A stretch of 64,000 nucleotides of DNA, taken from assembly GCF_011682175.1 (NCBI RefSeq), contig NZ_WHJG01000037.1, positions 1-64,000 of the forward strand, written 5' to 3'. Each line of letters opens with the position of its first letter. Position 1 is the first letter of the stretch. This document shows positions 18,598-28,008 of the stretch, piece after piece. The notes below the pieces were generated by a model, which saw only the letters and a program-made list of their open reading frames with translations, was not told where the DNA came from and made no database searches. The position numbers and the translations under genes were made by a program. Source of the DNA: Massilia frigida. GTDB taxonomy: Bacteria > Pseudomonadota > Gammaproteobacteria > Burkholderiales > Burkholderiaceae_D.

Positions 18598-18768
18598 AAC
18601 TATCTATTGCTAGTCTTCTGTAATACCAGAATTAATCCAGAAGATTTCACTCTACAATCGAATCATCTTTTCGCGCACTTCCAGCGTGGCTTGCCTTCAC
18701 GGAAAAGCCGCGCCGGAGCTGCGCGGTGTTGTCTTTCCGATTCGTCTAATCCTAGTAAAGAGTTCTCA

Positions 18769-21700
18769 ATGCAAACTGCCGCTGCTTCGGCCACATCCTT
18801 CGTTCCCTTCTCTGCGCTGCTGGCCGAAATCAAACCAGACCAGACGCCGTTGCGCGCCGCCATCACCGCCGCTTACCGCCGCGATGAAGCCGAGGCCGTC
18901 GCCTGGCTGCTGGGACAGGGCAACAACGCCCATCCGGACGCGCACGCGCTGGCGCACCGCCTGGTCTCGGCCGTGCGTGAAAAACGCACGCGTTCATCCG
19001 GCGTCGACGCGCTGATGCATGAATTCTCGCTGTCTTCGGAAGAAGGTGTCGCACTGATGTGCTTGGCCGAAGCGCTGCTGCGTATTCCCGACAAGCAAAC
19101 CGCCGACCGCCTGATTGCCGACAAGATCAGCAAGGGCGACTGGGGCAAGCACCTGGGCGAATCACCTTCGCTGTTCGTCAACGCCGCCACCTGGGGTTTG
19201 CTGATTACCGGCAAGCTGGTCAGCACCAGCAGCGAAACCGGGCTCGGCTCGGCGCTGACCAAACTGATCGGCAAAGGCGGCGAGCCGCTGATCCGCAAGG
19301 GCGTCGACCTGGCCATGCGCATGCTGGGCAACCAGTTCGTGACCGGCCAGACCATCGGCGAGGCGATCAAGAACAGCCGCGACAACGAGCAGCGCGGCTA
19401 CCGCTATTCCTACGACATGCTGGGCGAAGCGGCCCTGACCGAAGCGGATGCGAAGAATTATTACGCCTCGTACGAAACGGCGATCCATGCGATCGGCAAG
19501 GCATCGAACGGACGCGGCATCAAGGATGGACCGGGCATTTCGGTCAAGCTGTCGGCCCTGCATCCGCGTTATAGCCGCGCGCAGCATGCGCGCATGATGA
19601 GCGAACTGCTGCCGCGCGTGCGCAGCCTGGCCTTGCTGGCCAAGCAGTACAACATCGGCATCAATATCGATGCGGAAGAAGCCGACCGCCTGGAAATTTC
19701 ACTCGACATGATGGAAGCGATGGCGTTCGATCCGGAACTGGCCGGTTTCGAGGGCATCGGCTTCGTGGTGCAGGCCTACCAGAAGCGCTGCCCGTTCGTG
19801 ATCGATTACCTGATCGACCTGGCGCGCCGCAGCGGCCGCAAATTCATGGTGCGGCTGGTAAAAGGCGCGTATTGGGATGCTGAAATCAAGCGCGCGCAAG
19901 TCGATGGCATGCCCGGTTATCCGGTCTATACGCGCAAGGTATACACCGACGTGTCTTACCTGACCTGCGCCAAAAAACTGTTGAAAGCAAGCGAACTGCT
20001 GTACCCGCAATTTGCCACCCACAATGCGCACAGCCTGGCGGTGATTTACACCTGGGCGCAGCAGGACGGCATCAAGGATTATGAATTCCAGTGCCTGCAC
20101 GGCATGGGCGAAACGCTGTACGACCAGGTCGTCGGCAAAGCCAATCTGGACAAGCCGTGCCGCATTTATGCGCCGGTCGGTTCGCACGAAACGCTGCTCG
20201 CCTACCTGGTACGCCGGCTGCTGGAAAACGGCGCCAATTCCTCGTTCGTGAACCAGATCGTCGATGAAAAAGTGAAGATCGAGTCGCTCATCGCCGATCC
20301 GTTCGAGGCATCGCGCGCGCAAGGCGGCGTGCCGCATCCGGGCATCGTCTTGCCGCTTGCCCTGTTCAATGCGGAGCGCAAGAATTCGGCCGGTCTCGAC
20401 CTGACCAACGAAGATGTGCTGCGCAATATCGGCACCGCATTGGCACAACCGCGCAATTACCACGCCGCGCCATTGATCGCCGGCCCCGTGGTGGCCGGCA
20501 CGCCCGCGTCGATTCGCAATCCGGCGCTGCATGCCGACGTGGTTGGCAAGGTGAGCGACGCCAGTAGCGCCGATGTGGAGACGGCGCTGCACAGCGCCAG
20601 CAATTACGCCATGGACTGGCAAACCACGGGGCCGACGGCGCGTGCCGCGATGCTCGCACGGGTGGCCGATCTGTTTGAAGAAAACTACCCGGAACTGATG
20701 GCGCTGGCCATTCGCGAAGCCGGCAAATCGCTGCCGAATGCGATTGCCGAAATCCGCGAGGCGGTCGATTTCCTGCGCTATTACGCGGCCCAGGTGCACG
20801 GTACGCAGCAGGTGCTGGCACTCGGTCCGGTCACCTGTATCAGCCCGTGGAATTTCCCGCTCGCGATCTTTACCGGCCAGGTGGCGGCAGCGCTTGCGGC
20901 CGGCAACGTGGTGCTGGCAAAACCGGCGGAACAAACGCCGCTGATCGCTTATCGCGCGGTGCAGCTGTTCCATGAAGCGGGGATTCCGGCAGCCGCCCTG
21001 CAATTTTTGCCGGGCCGCGGCGAAGTCGTTGGCGCCGGCCTGACGCTTGACGCGCGTGTCAAGGGCGTGATTTTCACTGGTTCGACCGAAGTGGCGCAGC
21101 TGATCAACCGCACCCTGGCGGCGCGCTCGGTCAAGGAATCCTGCGATATTGCCTTGATCGCCGAAACGGGCGGCCAGAATGCGCTGATCGTCGATTCCTC
21201 GGCCTTGCCGGAACAGGTGGTGCAGGATGTGATGACGTCGGCGTTCGATAGCGCCGGCCAGCGTTGCTCAGCCTTGCGGGTCTTGTTCCTGCAACAGGAA
21301 ATCGCCGATAAAACCATCAAGATGCTCAAGGGCGCGATGCAGGAATTGCGCGTTGGCGTGCCCGATCGCCTGGCCACCGATATCGGCCCGGTGATCGATG
21401 CGGAAGCACAGCAAAACCTGCTGCGCCATATCGAACGCATGAAGCCAACCGCAAAAAACTATTTTGCGCTGGACGTGCCCGCGGCAGTGGCGGCGCAAGG
21501 CACTTTCGTGGCGCCGACCGTTCTCGAAATCGGTTCCTTGTCGGAACTCAAGCACGAGGTATTCGGCCCGGTCTTGCACATCATCCGTTATCGCCGCGCC
21601 GATTTGCCGAAGCTGATCGATTCGATCAACGCCACCGGTTTTGGCCTGACGCTCGGCGTCCATTCGCGCATCGATGAAACGATCGATTTCATCAGCTCGC

Positions 21701-22416
21701 GCGCGCATGTGGGTAATATCTACGTGAACCGCAATATCGTCGGCGCCGTGGTCGGCGTGCAGCCGTTCGGCGGCGAAGGCCAGTCCGGAACCGGCCCGAA
21801 AGCGGGCGGTCCGCTTTACCTCAAGCGCCTGCAACGTGCGGCGCCGGCACTGCTGCAGCATGAACGCCAGGCCACGCCGGGCCTCGATGCCTTGCTGGTG
21901 TGGGCCAAAGCCCACGGCCACGCGCACGTGGCGACCCTGGCCGAGGAATACATGCGTACTACGCTGGCCGGCACCAGCCTGACTTTGCCAGGTCCGACCG
22001 GCGAACGCAACGACTTGTCGTTTGCCCCGCGCGGCGCCATTTTGTGTGCGGCAGCAACGCCTGGCGTGTTGCTCAATCAATTGGCGGCTTGCCTGGCAAC
22101 GGGTAACCAGGCGCTTGTGCTGGCGCGCGCGAAGGAAGTCATTCCCGAAGGCTTGCCGCCGGAAGTGGCGGACCGTATCACCTTTGTGAACGGGGCCGAT
22201 ACGGCGGAATGCCAGTTCCAGATTGCCTTGGTGGAAGCGTCGCTGGGAGCCGAATTGTGGCCCGTGTTAGCAAGCCGCCAGGGAGCGATTGTCGGCGTGA
22301 TCGATACCTCGGAAGAAGGTGCGATTGCGCTGTGGCGCATGGTGGCCGAGCGCGCACTGTGCGTTAATACCACTGCGGCTGGCGGAAACGCGAGCCTGAT
22401 GACCTTAGGTCTGTAA
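18769..22416 (+). CDS. putA: bifunctional proline dehydrogenase / L-glutamate gamma-semialdehyde dehydrogenase
   Basis: PutA oxidises proline to glutamate in two steps, passing electrons first to the quinone pool via FAD and then to NAD. From ATG 18769 the protein has 1215 residues. The proline dehydrogenase barrel includes FVTGQTIGEAI, DMLGEAALT and VRLVKGAYWDAEIK. The aldehyde dehydrogenase part has PVTCISPWNFPLAIFTGQ, ETGGQNALIVDSS and the catalytic Cys near 832 (SAGQRCSALRVL). A C-terminal domain of about 200 residues follows. The ribbon-helix-helix of trifunctional PutA is absent at the N-terminus. Downstream, after 35 bp, is alanine dehydrogenase, so the two may be co-transcribed for amino-acid catabolism. 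Confidence 0.97.
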   Translation: MQTAAASATSFVPFSALLAEIKPDQTPLRAAITAAYRRDEAEAVAWLLGQGNNAHPDAHALAHRLVSAVREKRTRSSGVDALMHEFSLSSEEGVALMCLAEALLRIPDKQTADRLIADKISKGDWGKHLGESPSLFVNAATWGLLITGKLVSTSSETGLGSALTKLIGKGGEPLIRKGVDLAMRMLGNQFVTGQTIGEAIKNSRDNEQRGYRYSYDMLGEAALTEADAKNYYASYETAIHAIGKASNGRGIKDGPGISVKLSALHPRYSRAQHARMMSELLPRVRSLALLAKQYNIGINIDAEEADRLEISLDMMEAMAFDPELAGFEGIGFVVQAYQKRCPFVIDYLIDLARRSGRKFMVRLVKGAYWDAEIKRAQVDGMPGYPVYTRKVYTDVSYLTCAKKLLKASELLYPQFATHNAHSLAVIYTWAQQDGIKDYEFQCLHGMGETLYDQVVGKANLDKPCRIYAPVGSHETLLAYLVRRLLENGANSSFVNQIVDEKVKIESLIADPFEASRAQGGVPHPGIVLPLALFNAERKNSAGLDLTNEDVLRNIGTALAQPRNYHAAPLIAGPVVAGTPASIRNPALHADVVGKVSDASSADVETALHSASNYAMDWQTTGPTARAAMLARVADLFEENYPELMALAIREAGKSLPNAIAEIREAVDFLRYYAAQVHGTQQVLALGPVTCISPWNFPLAIFTGQVAAALAAGNVVLAKPAEQTPLIAYRAVQLFHEAGIPAAALQFLPGRGEVVGAGLTLDARVKGVIFTGSTEVAQLINRTLAARSVKESCDIALIAETGGQNALIVDSSALPEQVVQDVMTSAFDSAGQRCSALRVLFLQQEIADKTIKMLKGAMQELRVGVPDRLATDIGPVIDAEAQQNLLRHIERMKPTAKNYFALDVPAAVAAQGTFVAPTVLEIGSLSELKHEVFGPVLHIIRYRRADLPKLIDSINATGFGLTLGVHSRIDETIDFISSRAHVGNIYVNRNIVGAVVGVQPFGGEGQSGTGPKAGGPLYLKRLQRAAPALLQHERQATPGLDALLVWAKAHGHAHVATLAEEYMRTTLAGTSLTLPGPTGERNDLSFAPRGAILCAAATPGVLLNQLAACLATGNQALVLARAKEVIPEGLPPEVADRITFVNGADTAECQFQIALVEASLGAELWPVLASRQGAIVGVIDTSEEGAIALWRMVAERALCVNTTAAGGNASLMTLGL

Positions 22417-22451
22417 TGATCTAAATATAAAACTACCCCTTGGAGGATGAC

Positions 22452-23567
22452 ATGATTGTAGGCGTTCCAAAAGAGATCAAGAATCACGAATACCGGGTAG
22501 GCTTGACACCGCCGAGCGTGCGCGAATTAAGCTCGCGCGGGCATCAGGTACTGGTTCAGAAAAATGCGGGCGCTGAGATCGGCTTATCCGATGAGCAGTA
22601 TGTCGCCGCTGGTGCGAGCATTGTCGACGACGCGAAAGAGATTTTCGCGCGCGCCGACATGATCGTCAAAGTCAAGGAACCGCAGCCGGTCGAATGCGCG
22701 ATGCTGCGCGACGGCCAGATCCTGTACACCTATCTGCACCTGGCGCCGGATCCGGAGCAGACGGCGGCGCTGGTGAAATCGGGCGCCATTTGCATCGCGT
22801 ACGAAACCATCACCGGCGCCGGCGGCGGTTTGCCGCTGCTCGCTCCCATGAGCGAAGTGGCGGGGCGCATGGCGATCCAGGCCGGCGCCGCGCATCTGGA
22901 AAAATCCAAGGGCGGCATGGGATTGCTGCTCGGCGGCGTACCTGGCGTGGCGGCCGGCCATGTGGTGATTATCGGGGCGGGCGTGGTTGGTACCAATGCG
23001 CTGCAAATGGCGGTCGGTACCGGCGCGCGGGTGACGGTGCTCGACAAGAGCATCGACCGCCTGCGCCAGCTCGACCTGGTATTCGGCAACCGCATTTCGA
23101 CCCAGTATTCGAATGCCCAGTCGATCGAGGAAGCGGTGCTGTCGGCCGACCTGGTCATCGGCGGCGTGCTGGTGCCGGGCGCGGCGGCGCCCAAGCTGGT
23201 CACGCGCGCGATGATTTCGAAGATGAAGGCGGGCGCGGTGGTGGTCGATGTGGCGATCGACCAGGGCGGCTGTTTTGAAACCTCGCATGCGACCACGCAC
23301 GCCGATCCAACCTATATCGTCGACGGCGTGGTGCATTACTGCGTGGCGAACATGCCGGGCGCGGTGGCGCGCACGTCAACCTTTGCCTTGAATAACGCGA
23401 CCATCGGCCATGCGGTGGCCCTGGCGGAAAAGGGCTGGAAAAAAGCCCTGGCCGACGACGTGCATCTGAAAAACGGCCTGAATGTCTGCAAAGGCAAGGT
23501 CACTTACGCGGCGATTGCCCAGGCGCTCGGCTACGACTACACCCCGGCCGACTCCCTGCTGGCTTGA
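22452..23567 (+). CDS. ald: alanine dehydrogenase
   Basis: Ald interconverts L-alanine and pyruvate plus ammonia with NAD. The 371-residue length is exact for the family. The N-terminal MIVGVPKEIKNHEYRVGLTP carries the substrate-binding Arg and Lys environment, YLHLAP contains the conserved His, and the NAD-binding glycine motif is IIGAGVVGTNA. The start is ATG 22452 directly behind GGAGG. It follows putA by 35 bp and probably shares its transcript. Its last 31 bp overlap the 3' end of the convergent nucleosidase gene. Confidence 0.97.
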   Translation: MIVGVPKEIKNHEYRVGLTPPSVRELSSRGHQVLVQKNAGAEIGLSDEQYVAAGASIVDDAKEIFARADMIVKVKEPQPVECAMLRDGQILYTYLHLAPDPEQTAALVKSGAICIAYETITGAGGGLPLLAPMSEVAGRMAIQAGAAHLEKSKGGMGLLLGGVPGVAAGHVVIIGAGVVGTNALQMAVGTGARVTVLDKSIDRLRQLDLVFGNRISTQYSNAQSIEEAVLSADLVIGGVLVPGAAAPKLVTRAMISKMKAGAVVVDVAIDQGGCFETSHATTHADPTYIVDGVVHYCVANMPGAVARTSTFALNNATIGHAVALAEKGWKKALADDVHLKNGLNVCKGKVTYAAIAQALGYDYTPADSLLA

Positions 23568-24349
23568 GGCGGGCGGCTTTTCAGGTCGGCGCAGAAACGC
23601 GTGACGATATGAAAAGCATAACGGGAGGCGACTGATTTCACGAAACGCATGAAATCGGTCGCCGCCTCTTCATTCGCGTTATCCGAAATCGTCCGGATCA
23701 CCGCAAACGGAATGCCCAGCTCGAAACATACCTGGGCCACTGCCGCTCCTTCCATTTCCACCGCCAGCAAGCCTGGCAGCGCCCCGTTCAACTGCGCCAG
23801 GTGCGCGCGTTTGCTGATGAACTGATCGCCGCTGGCAATCAGGCCGCGGTGCACCCGTGGCCGCTCCAGGCCGAATTCGGCGCGTTCCACCTCGTCGATC
23901 ACCGTCTCGAAGTCCTTGTCGAGGAAATCCAGTGCCGCGCTGGCAACGCGCTGGCTCATGTGCAAATCCGACTGGAAATGCGACAAACCGGTCAGCGGCA
24001 CCTCGAAACGCGGAAACAGCGGGCTGGCATCCATGTCGTACTGGACCAGCGATTCGGCCACCACGATGTCGCCCACCTTCACGCCGGCATCCCCGGCGCC
24101 GGCAACGCCAGTGAAGAGGATGTGGGTAACTCCGTACTTTTCCACAAGCGTGGTCGCGGTCATGGCGGCGGCAACCTTCCCAATCCGCGACAGGACGCAT
24201 ACAGCGTCGATGCCAGCGAATTGTCCTGATGCGTAGTTGCGCATGCCATGGATGAGCGTGGCGGGGCCTTGCATGGCTTCCACGAGCCCTTCCTGTTCTT
24301 CGTGCAAGGCGCTAATGATGCCTAAACGTATGTATTTGCCTGAATTCAT
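23537..24349 (-). CDS. mtnN: 5'-methylthioadenosine/S-adenosylhomocysteine nucleosidase-like protein
   Basis: Enzymes of this family cleave adenine from MTA, SAH or 5'-deoxyadenosine. The 270-residue protein has the signatures LGIISALHEEQEGL, GVAGAGDAGVKVGDIVVAES, VEMEGAAVAQVCFELGIPFAVIRTISDNAN and a C-terminal ATDFMRFV. It is nearly 40 residues longer than E. coli MtnN, mainly around residues 140-190, so a different nucleoside substrate is possible. The start chosen (24347-24349) precedes the conserved beginning by nine residues. The 3' end overlaps ald convergently. The upstream side faces the DnaA-box region. Confidence 0.85.
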   Translation of the reverse strand: MNSGKYIRLGIISALHEEQEGLVEAMQGPATLIHGMRNYASGQFAGIDAVCVLSRIGKVAAAMTATTLVEKYGVTHILFTGVAGAGDAGVKVGDIVVAESLVQYDMDASPLFPRFEVPLTGLSHFQSDLHMSQRVASAALDFLDKDFETVIDEVERAEFGLERPRVHRGLIASGDQFISKRAHLAQLNGALPGLLAVEMEGAAVAQVCFELGIPFAVIRTISDNANEEAATDFMRFVKSVASRYAFHIVTRFCADLKSRPPQASRESAGV

Positions 24350-24698
24350 GCTTTGCAGAACCTTTTTGGTGAACGTGCATGTGGGTAAGTCGCGAGTTTT
24401 CCACAAGGATAAACCGTTCTACGTGCACTGCAAGCTTCGGAAGGCGCGCAGAAGGCCGCCAGCGTCGATTTCTGCAGACAGTCCCGGCTTGCGGTCCAAG
24501 GGCGCTGCAATGGCCTTGGCGGTGCCTTCAGGAGCTTCTGGATGAATCGGCGGTTCTGCGTTTTTGCCAGGCTCAGGCTGTCAACGCTTGTTTTTGAGGT
24601 TTTTGAGGCTGTTGAAGGAGTCTGCTGTGGATGACTTCGAGGTTATGCACCGCTTTGCCAGGGTTTAGGGTTTTATATAAGTAGTATGTATACAAATT

Positions 24699-24893
24699 TA
24701 GTAGTGATAGTAAACGGCGGTTTTTGTGTGGATAAGTTCGATTTTATCAACAGGATCAGTCGCTTACGTCTCGAAAAAGTCGCTGGAAAAGACCTGTATC
24801 TTCGAAGGATGACTGTTGGACAAAAATTTGCCTGTGAACAAAGTCGATGGTTTTGCACATCTCATCCTGTGGATATCCATCGACTTGTCCACA
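24699..24893. repeat. DnaA-box module, copy 1
   Basis: This copy consists of TAG repeats, a GC-rich spacer (ACGGCGG), a perfect DnaA box at 24727, weaker boxes, and an end module CTGTGGATATCCAT with TTGTCCACA 8 to 9 bases later. Copy 2 shows the same order with nearly the same spacing (141 versus 140 bp from the first box to the TGTGGATAT box). Landmarks such as CTGTATC, GGACAAA and AAAGTCG occur at matching places. The similarity is that of a diverged duplication. Confidence 0.65.
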
Positions 24894-25097
24894 AGTGCTG
24901 CCAGGAAGCTCAACCGTTCGCGGCTTTTTTTTCGTCTTCAGAAAAGTGGTTCGCACGCTTTTGTGGCCGATTCTTTTTTTTTGGAAACTTTCAATTTTTG
25001 TCCAGCAAAGAAATTTTTTTGATTTGGGGGGTCTTTTTTTTTGACTTTCGTTTTTCAAAGGTCTTGATGGTTTACCTAAAAAGGTTAAATATAGATT

Positions 25098-25293
25098 TAG
25101 TAGTAGTTGTTAACAGGTGCACATTTCTGTGGATAATGGCAAAATTCTGCGCGAAATCAGGAGCTTGCACGAGGTATAAGTCGGTGATCAGCTCTGTATC
25201 CGGCTGGTACCAATTTGGGACAAATTTTGGTTTGTGCATAAAGTCGCGTTTATCCACAAACGGTGCCTGTGGATATCCATAGAGTTATCCACA
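25098..25293. repeat. DnaA-box module, copy 2
   Basis: This is the second, diverged copy of the module. It has three TAG units, a perfect DnaA box at 25128, TTATGCACA at 25233 (minus strand), a perfect box at 25250, and the end module CTGTGGATATCCAT with TTATCCACA at 25285. It carries more perfect boxes than copy 1. Between the copies lies a stretch with several long T-runs (24930-25060). Copy 2 ends only 30 bp before the next gene's start codon. Confidence 0.65.
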
Positions 25294-25322
25294 GGTCATT
25301 TGGAACGTTTTCAGGAGGTGGT

Positions 25323-26360
25323 ATGGAGTTGCACGCGTTGTTCAAGTTTCCAATTCTGCAAGGTCCGATGGCTGGGGGCGCAAGCCGGGCCGAATTGGTG
25401 GCCGCGGTATCGAATTCGGGCGGCTTGGGTTGCCTGGCGGGATCGTTGTTATCGCCTGCGGCGCTGCGCGACGAGGTGGGCCGGCTGCGCGCAATGACCG
25501 ATCAGCCATTTTTGCTCAATTTGTTTGTTCTTCAGACTCCCACACCCAGCGCGGACGAGATCAACGCCGCCGCTGAGCTGCTGCGCCCGGTCTGGGAAAG
25601 CCTTGGTTGGGACAAATTACCCGTGCCGGCCCAGTGGTGCCACGATTTCAACGCCCAGTTCGACGCCTTGATCGACCTGCGTCCGGCTGCGGCCAGTTTT
25701 ACGTTCGGCATATTGACGCCGTCCCAGGTCGAGCGTTTGCACGATGCCGGCATGTACGTCATGGGCACGGTCACCACCGTGGAGGAAGCATTGGCCTGGG
25801 AAAACGTGGGCGCCGATGCCGTCATCGCTTCCGGGATCGAGTCGGGCGGCCATCGCGGCACCTTTCTTGGCCCGCAGGAAGACGCCACCCTGGGTGGAAA
25901 AGCACTCTGGCCGCAGGTTGCCGAGGCCGTCAAGATTCCAATGATCGCCGCTGGCGGCATCATGACCGGGGTCGATATCGCCGAAGCACTGGCGCTGGGT
26001 GCGCAGGCGGTTCAGATGGGCAGCGCGTTCCTTGTGACCGACGAATCCGGCATCCACCCCGCCTACAAACAGCGGCTGGTCGAGGCGCGCGACACGCCCA
26101 CCCGCCTGACCCGCGCTTTCAGCGGCCGCTACGCGCGTGGCCTGGAAAACACCTTCATGCGCAAGATGGAAAGTGTTGAAAAGCAAGTTCCAGCGTATCC
26201 TGTCCAAAATGCACTGACCACAGGCATACGCGCAGCCGCAGCCGAACGCGGCGATACCGAACTGATGTCGCTCTGGGCGGGTGCTGAAATCCGCCGGGCG
26301 CGGCCGATGCCGGTAGCGAAATTGATGCAAATGCTGGTGGCCGAGATGCGTACAAACTAA
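25323..26360 (+). CDS. nitronate monooxygenase
   Basis: This flavoprotein family oxidises alkyl nitronates such as propionate-3-nitronate. From ATG 25323, with AGGAGGT seven bases upstream, the protein has 345 residues. It shows the FMN-binding TIM-barrel motifs ILQGPMAGGASRAELVAAVSNSGGLG, the catalytic-His segment SGIESGGHRGTF (His177) and AAGGIMTGVDIAEALALGAQAVQMGS. It is followed 22 bp later by a GMC oxidoreductase and may be co-transcribed. The true physiological substrate is unknown, as for most family members. Confidence 0.93.
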   Translation: MELHALFKFPILQGPMAGGASRAELVAAVSNSGGLGCLAGSLLSPAALRDEVGRLRAMTDQPFLLNLFVLQTPTPSADEINAAAELLRPVWESLGWDKLPVPAQWCHDFNAQFDALIDLRPAAASFTFGILTPSQVERLHDAGMYVMGTVTTVEEALAWENVGADAVIASGIESGGHRGTFLGPQEDATLGGKALWPQVAEAVKIPMIAAGGIMTGVDIAEALALGAQAVQMGSAFLVTDESGIHPAYKQRLVEARDTPTRLTRAFSGRYARGLENTFMRKMESVEKQVPAYPVQNALTTGIRAAAAERGDTELMSLWAGAEIRRARPMPVAKLMQMLVAEMRTN

Positions 26361-26382
26361 AAAACGAGACGAGGAGCAGCAT

Positions 26383-28008
26383 TTGGAATCGGCAGGAGAA
26401 TACGACTACATCATCGTCGGCGGCGGCACCGCCGGCTGCGTACTGGCCAACCGCCTGACCCGGCGCCGCGACACCACCGTGCTGCTGATCGAAGCGGGCG
26501 GGCGCGACGACTATGTCTGGATCCACATTCCGGTCGGTTATCTGCACTGCATCGGCAACCCGCGCACCGACTGGATGTACAAGACCGAACCGGATGCCGG
26601 CCTGAATGGCCGCTCGCTGATTTATCCGCGCGGCAAAGTCCTTGGCGGCAGCTCCTCGATCAACGGCATGATCTACATGCGCGGCCAGTCCCAGGATTAC
26701 GAGCGCTGGGCCGAACTGACCGGCGACGCCGGCTGGGGCTGGGATAAGGTATTGCCGCTTTTTAAAAAGAGCGAGGATTATCACGGCGGGGCCAGCGAAC
26801 TGCATGGCAGCGGCGGCGAATGGCGGGTCGAAAAGCAGCGTTTGTCGTGGCAATTGCTGGACGCCTTTCGCGATGCCGCCGAACAAACCGGGATCCGCAA
26901 GACCGAGGATTTCAATGGCGGCGACAATGACGGTTGCAACTATTTCGACGTCAACCAGAAGCGCGGCATCCGCTGGAATACGGCCAAGGCCTTCCTCAAG
27001 CCCGCCGCCAAGCGCGACAACCTGACCATCATGACTGGCTGCCACGTGGAACGTTTGATCATCGACGACACGGAGCAGGGCAAGGTGTGCCGTGGGGTCG
27101 AATTTACCGGTGGTGGCACGGCCTTCACGGCGACCGCCATGCGCGAGACCGTGCTGACCGCCGGCGCGGTCGCTTCGCCGCAGATTTTGCAACTGTCCGG
27201 CGTCGGGCCGGCGGCGCTGCTGCGCGATGCCGGCATTGCGGTCCAGGTCGATGCGCCCGGGGTTGGGGATAACTTGCAGGATCATTTGCAGCTGCGCATG
27301 ATCTATAAAGTCAGCAATGCACGCACCCTCAACACCACGGCCGCGAGCTGGTTCGGCAAGATGAAGATCGGCATGGAATACGCGATGTTCCAGAGCGGGC
27401 CGATGTCGATGGCGCCGTCGCAACTGGGTGCGTTTGCCCGCTCCGATCCGGGCCAGCTTACGCCGAACCTGCAATATCACGTCCAGCCATTGTCGCTGGA
27501 AAAATTCGGCGATCCCCTGCACCCGTTTCCCGCGTTCACGGCGAGCGTGTGCAACTTGCGGCCGACATCGCGCGGGCATGTGCGGATTGCCTCAAGCGAT
27601 TCCTACGCCGCGCCGAAAATTACGCCGAATTACCTGAGTACGGAGCAAGACCGCAAAACCGCGGCGGCTGCGCTGACGCTGACCCGCAAGATCGTGGCCG
27701 CGCCGGCCATGGCGCGCTATGCGCCGGAGGAATTCAAGCCGGGCATGGCGTTTCGCACGGAAGAAGAATTGGCCGAGGCGGCCGGGCAGATCGGCACCAC
27801 GATTTTCCACCCGGTCGGCACCTGCAAGATGGGCAGGGCAGGCGATCCCATGGCCGTGGTCGACAGTCAATTGCGCGTGAACGGCGTGCAAAAACTGCGC
27901 GTGGTTGACGCCTCCGTCATGCCGCTGATCACGTCCGGCAATACCAACAGCCCCACCATCATGATCGCCGAACGCGCGGCCGAACTGATTGCCCAAGCGG
28001 GCAAATAA
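26383..28008 (+). CDS. GMC-family FAD-dependent oxidoreductase (choline/alcohol dehydrogenase type)
   Basis: The 541-residue protein begins with the FAD-binding IIVGGGTAGCVLANRLTRR. It has the GMC signature GKVLGGSSSINGMIYMRGQ and ends with GTCKMG and VVDASVMPLITSGNTNSPTIMIAERAAELI. Family members oxidise alcohols such as choline or long-chain and aromatic alcohols. Translation appears to start at TTG 26383, eight bases after GAGGAG; no ATG is better placed. It follows the nitronate monooxygenase closely. No betaine aldehyde dehydrogenase gene is near, so choline is not favoured over other alcohols. Confidence 0.92.
   Translation: MESAGEYDYIIVGGGTAGCVLANRLTRRRDTTVLLIEAGGRDDYVWIHIPVGYLHCIGNPRTDWMYKTEPDAGLNGRSLIYPRGKVLGGSSSINGMIYMRGQSQDYERWAELTGDAGWGWDKVLPLFKKSEDYHGGASELHGSGGEWRVEKQRLSWQLLDAFRDAAEQTGIRKTEDFNGGDNDGCNYFDVNQKRGIRWNTAKAFLKPAAKRDNLTIMTGCHVERLIIDDTEQGKVCRGVEFTGGGTAFTATAMRETVLTAGAVASPQILQLSGVGPAALLRDAGIAVQVDAPGVGDNLQDHLQLRMIYKVSNARTLNTTAASWFGKMKIGMEYAMFQSGPMSMAPSQLGAFARSDPGQLTPNLQYHVQPLSLEKFGDPLHPFPAFTASVCNLRPTSRGHVRIASSDSYAAPKITPNYLSTEQDRKTAAAALTLTRKIVAAPAMARYAPEEFKPGMAFRTEEELAEAAGQIGTTIFHPVGTCKMGRAGDPMAVVDSQLRVNGVQKLRVVDASVMPLITSGNTNSPTIMIAERAAELIAQAGK

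Larger units (their letters stand above)
24350..25322. other. candidate replication origin (oriC) or other DnaA-binding locus
   Basis: This 973-bp gene-free interval is AT-rich compared with its surroundings. Perfect DnaA boxes (TTATCCACA or its complement) lie at 24727-24735, 25128-25136, 25250-25258 and 25285-25293. Variants fitting TTWTNCACA are at 24397-24405 and 25233-25241, and one- or two-mismatch sites at 24744, 24833, 24868, 24885 and 25268. Two of the perfect boxes are preceded by TAG trinucleotide runs (24699-24713 and 25098-25109), as in origin unwinding elements (DnaA-trios), and the first run by a very AT-rich stretch (24671-24700). parS sites, parAB and mnmG-rsmG lie within 7 to 16 kb and are transcribed away. 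dnaA itself is not in the window, so a non-origin DnaA-titration locus remains possible. Confidence 0.65.
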
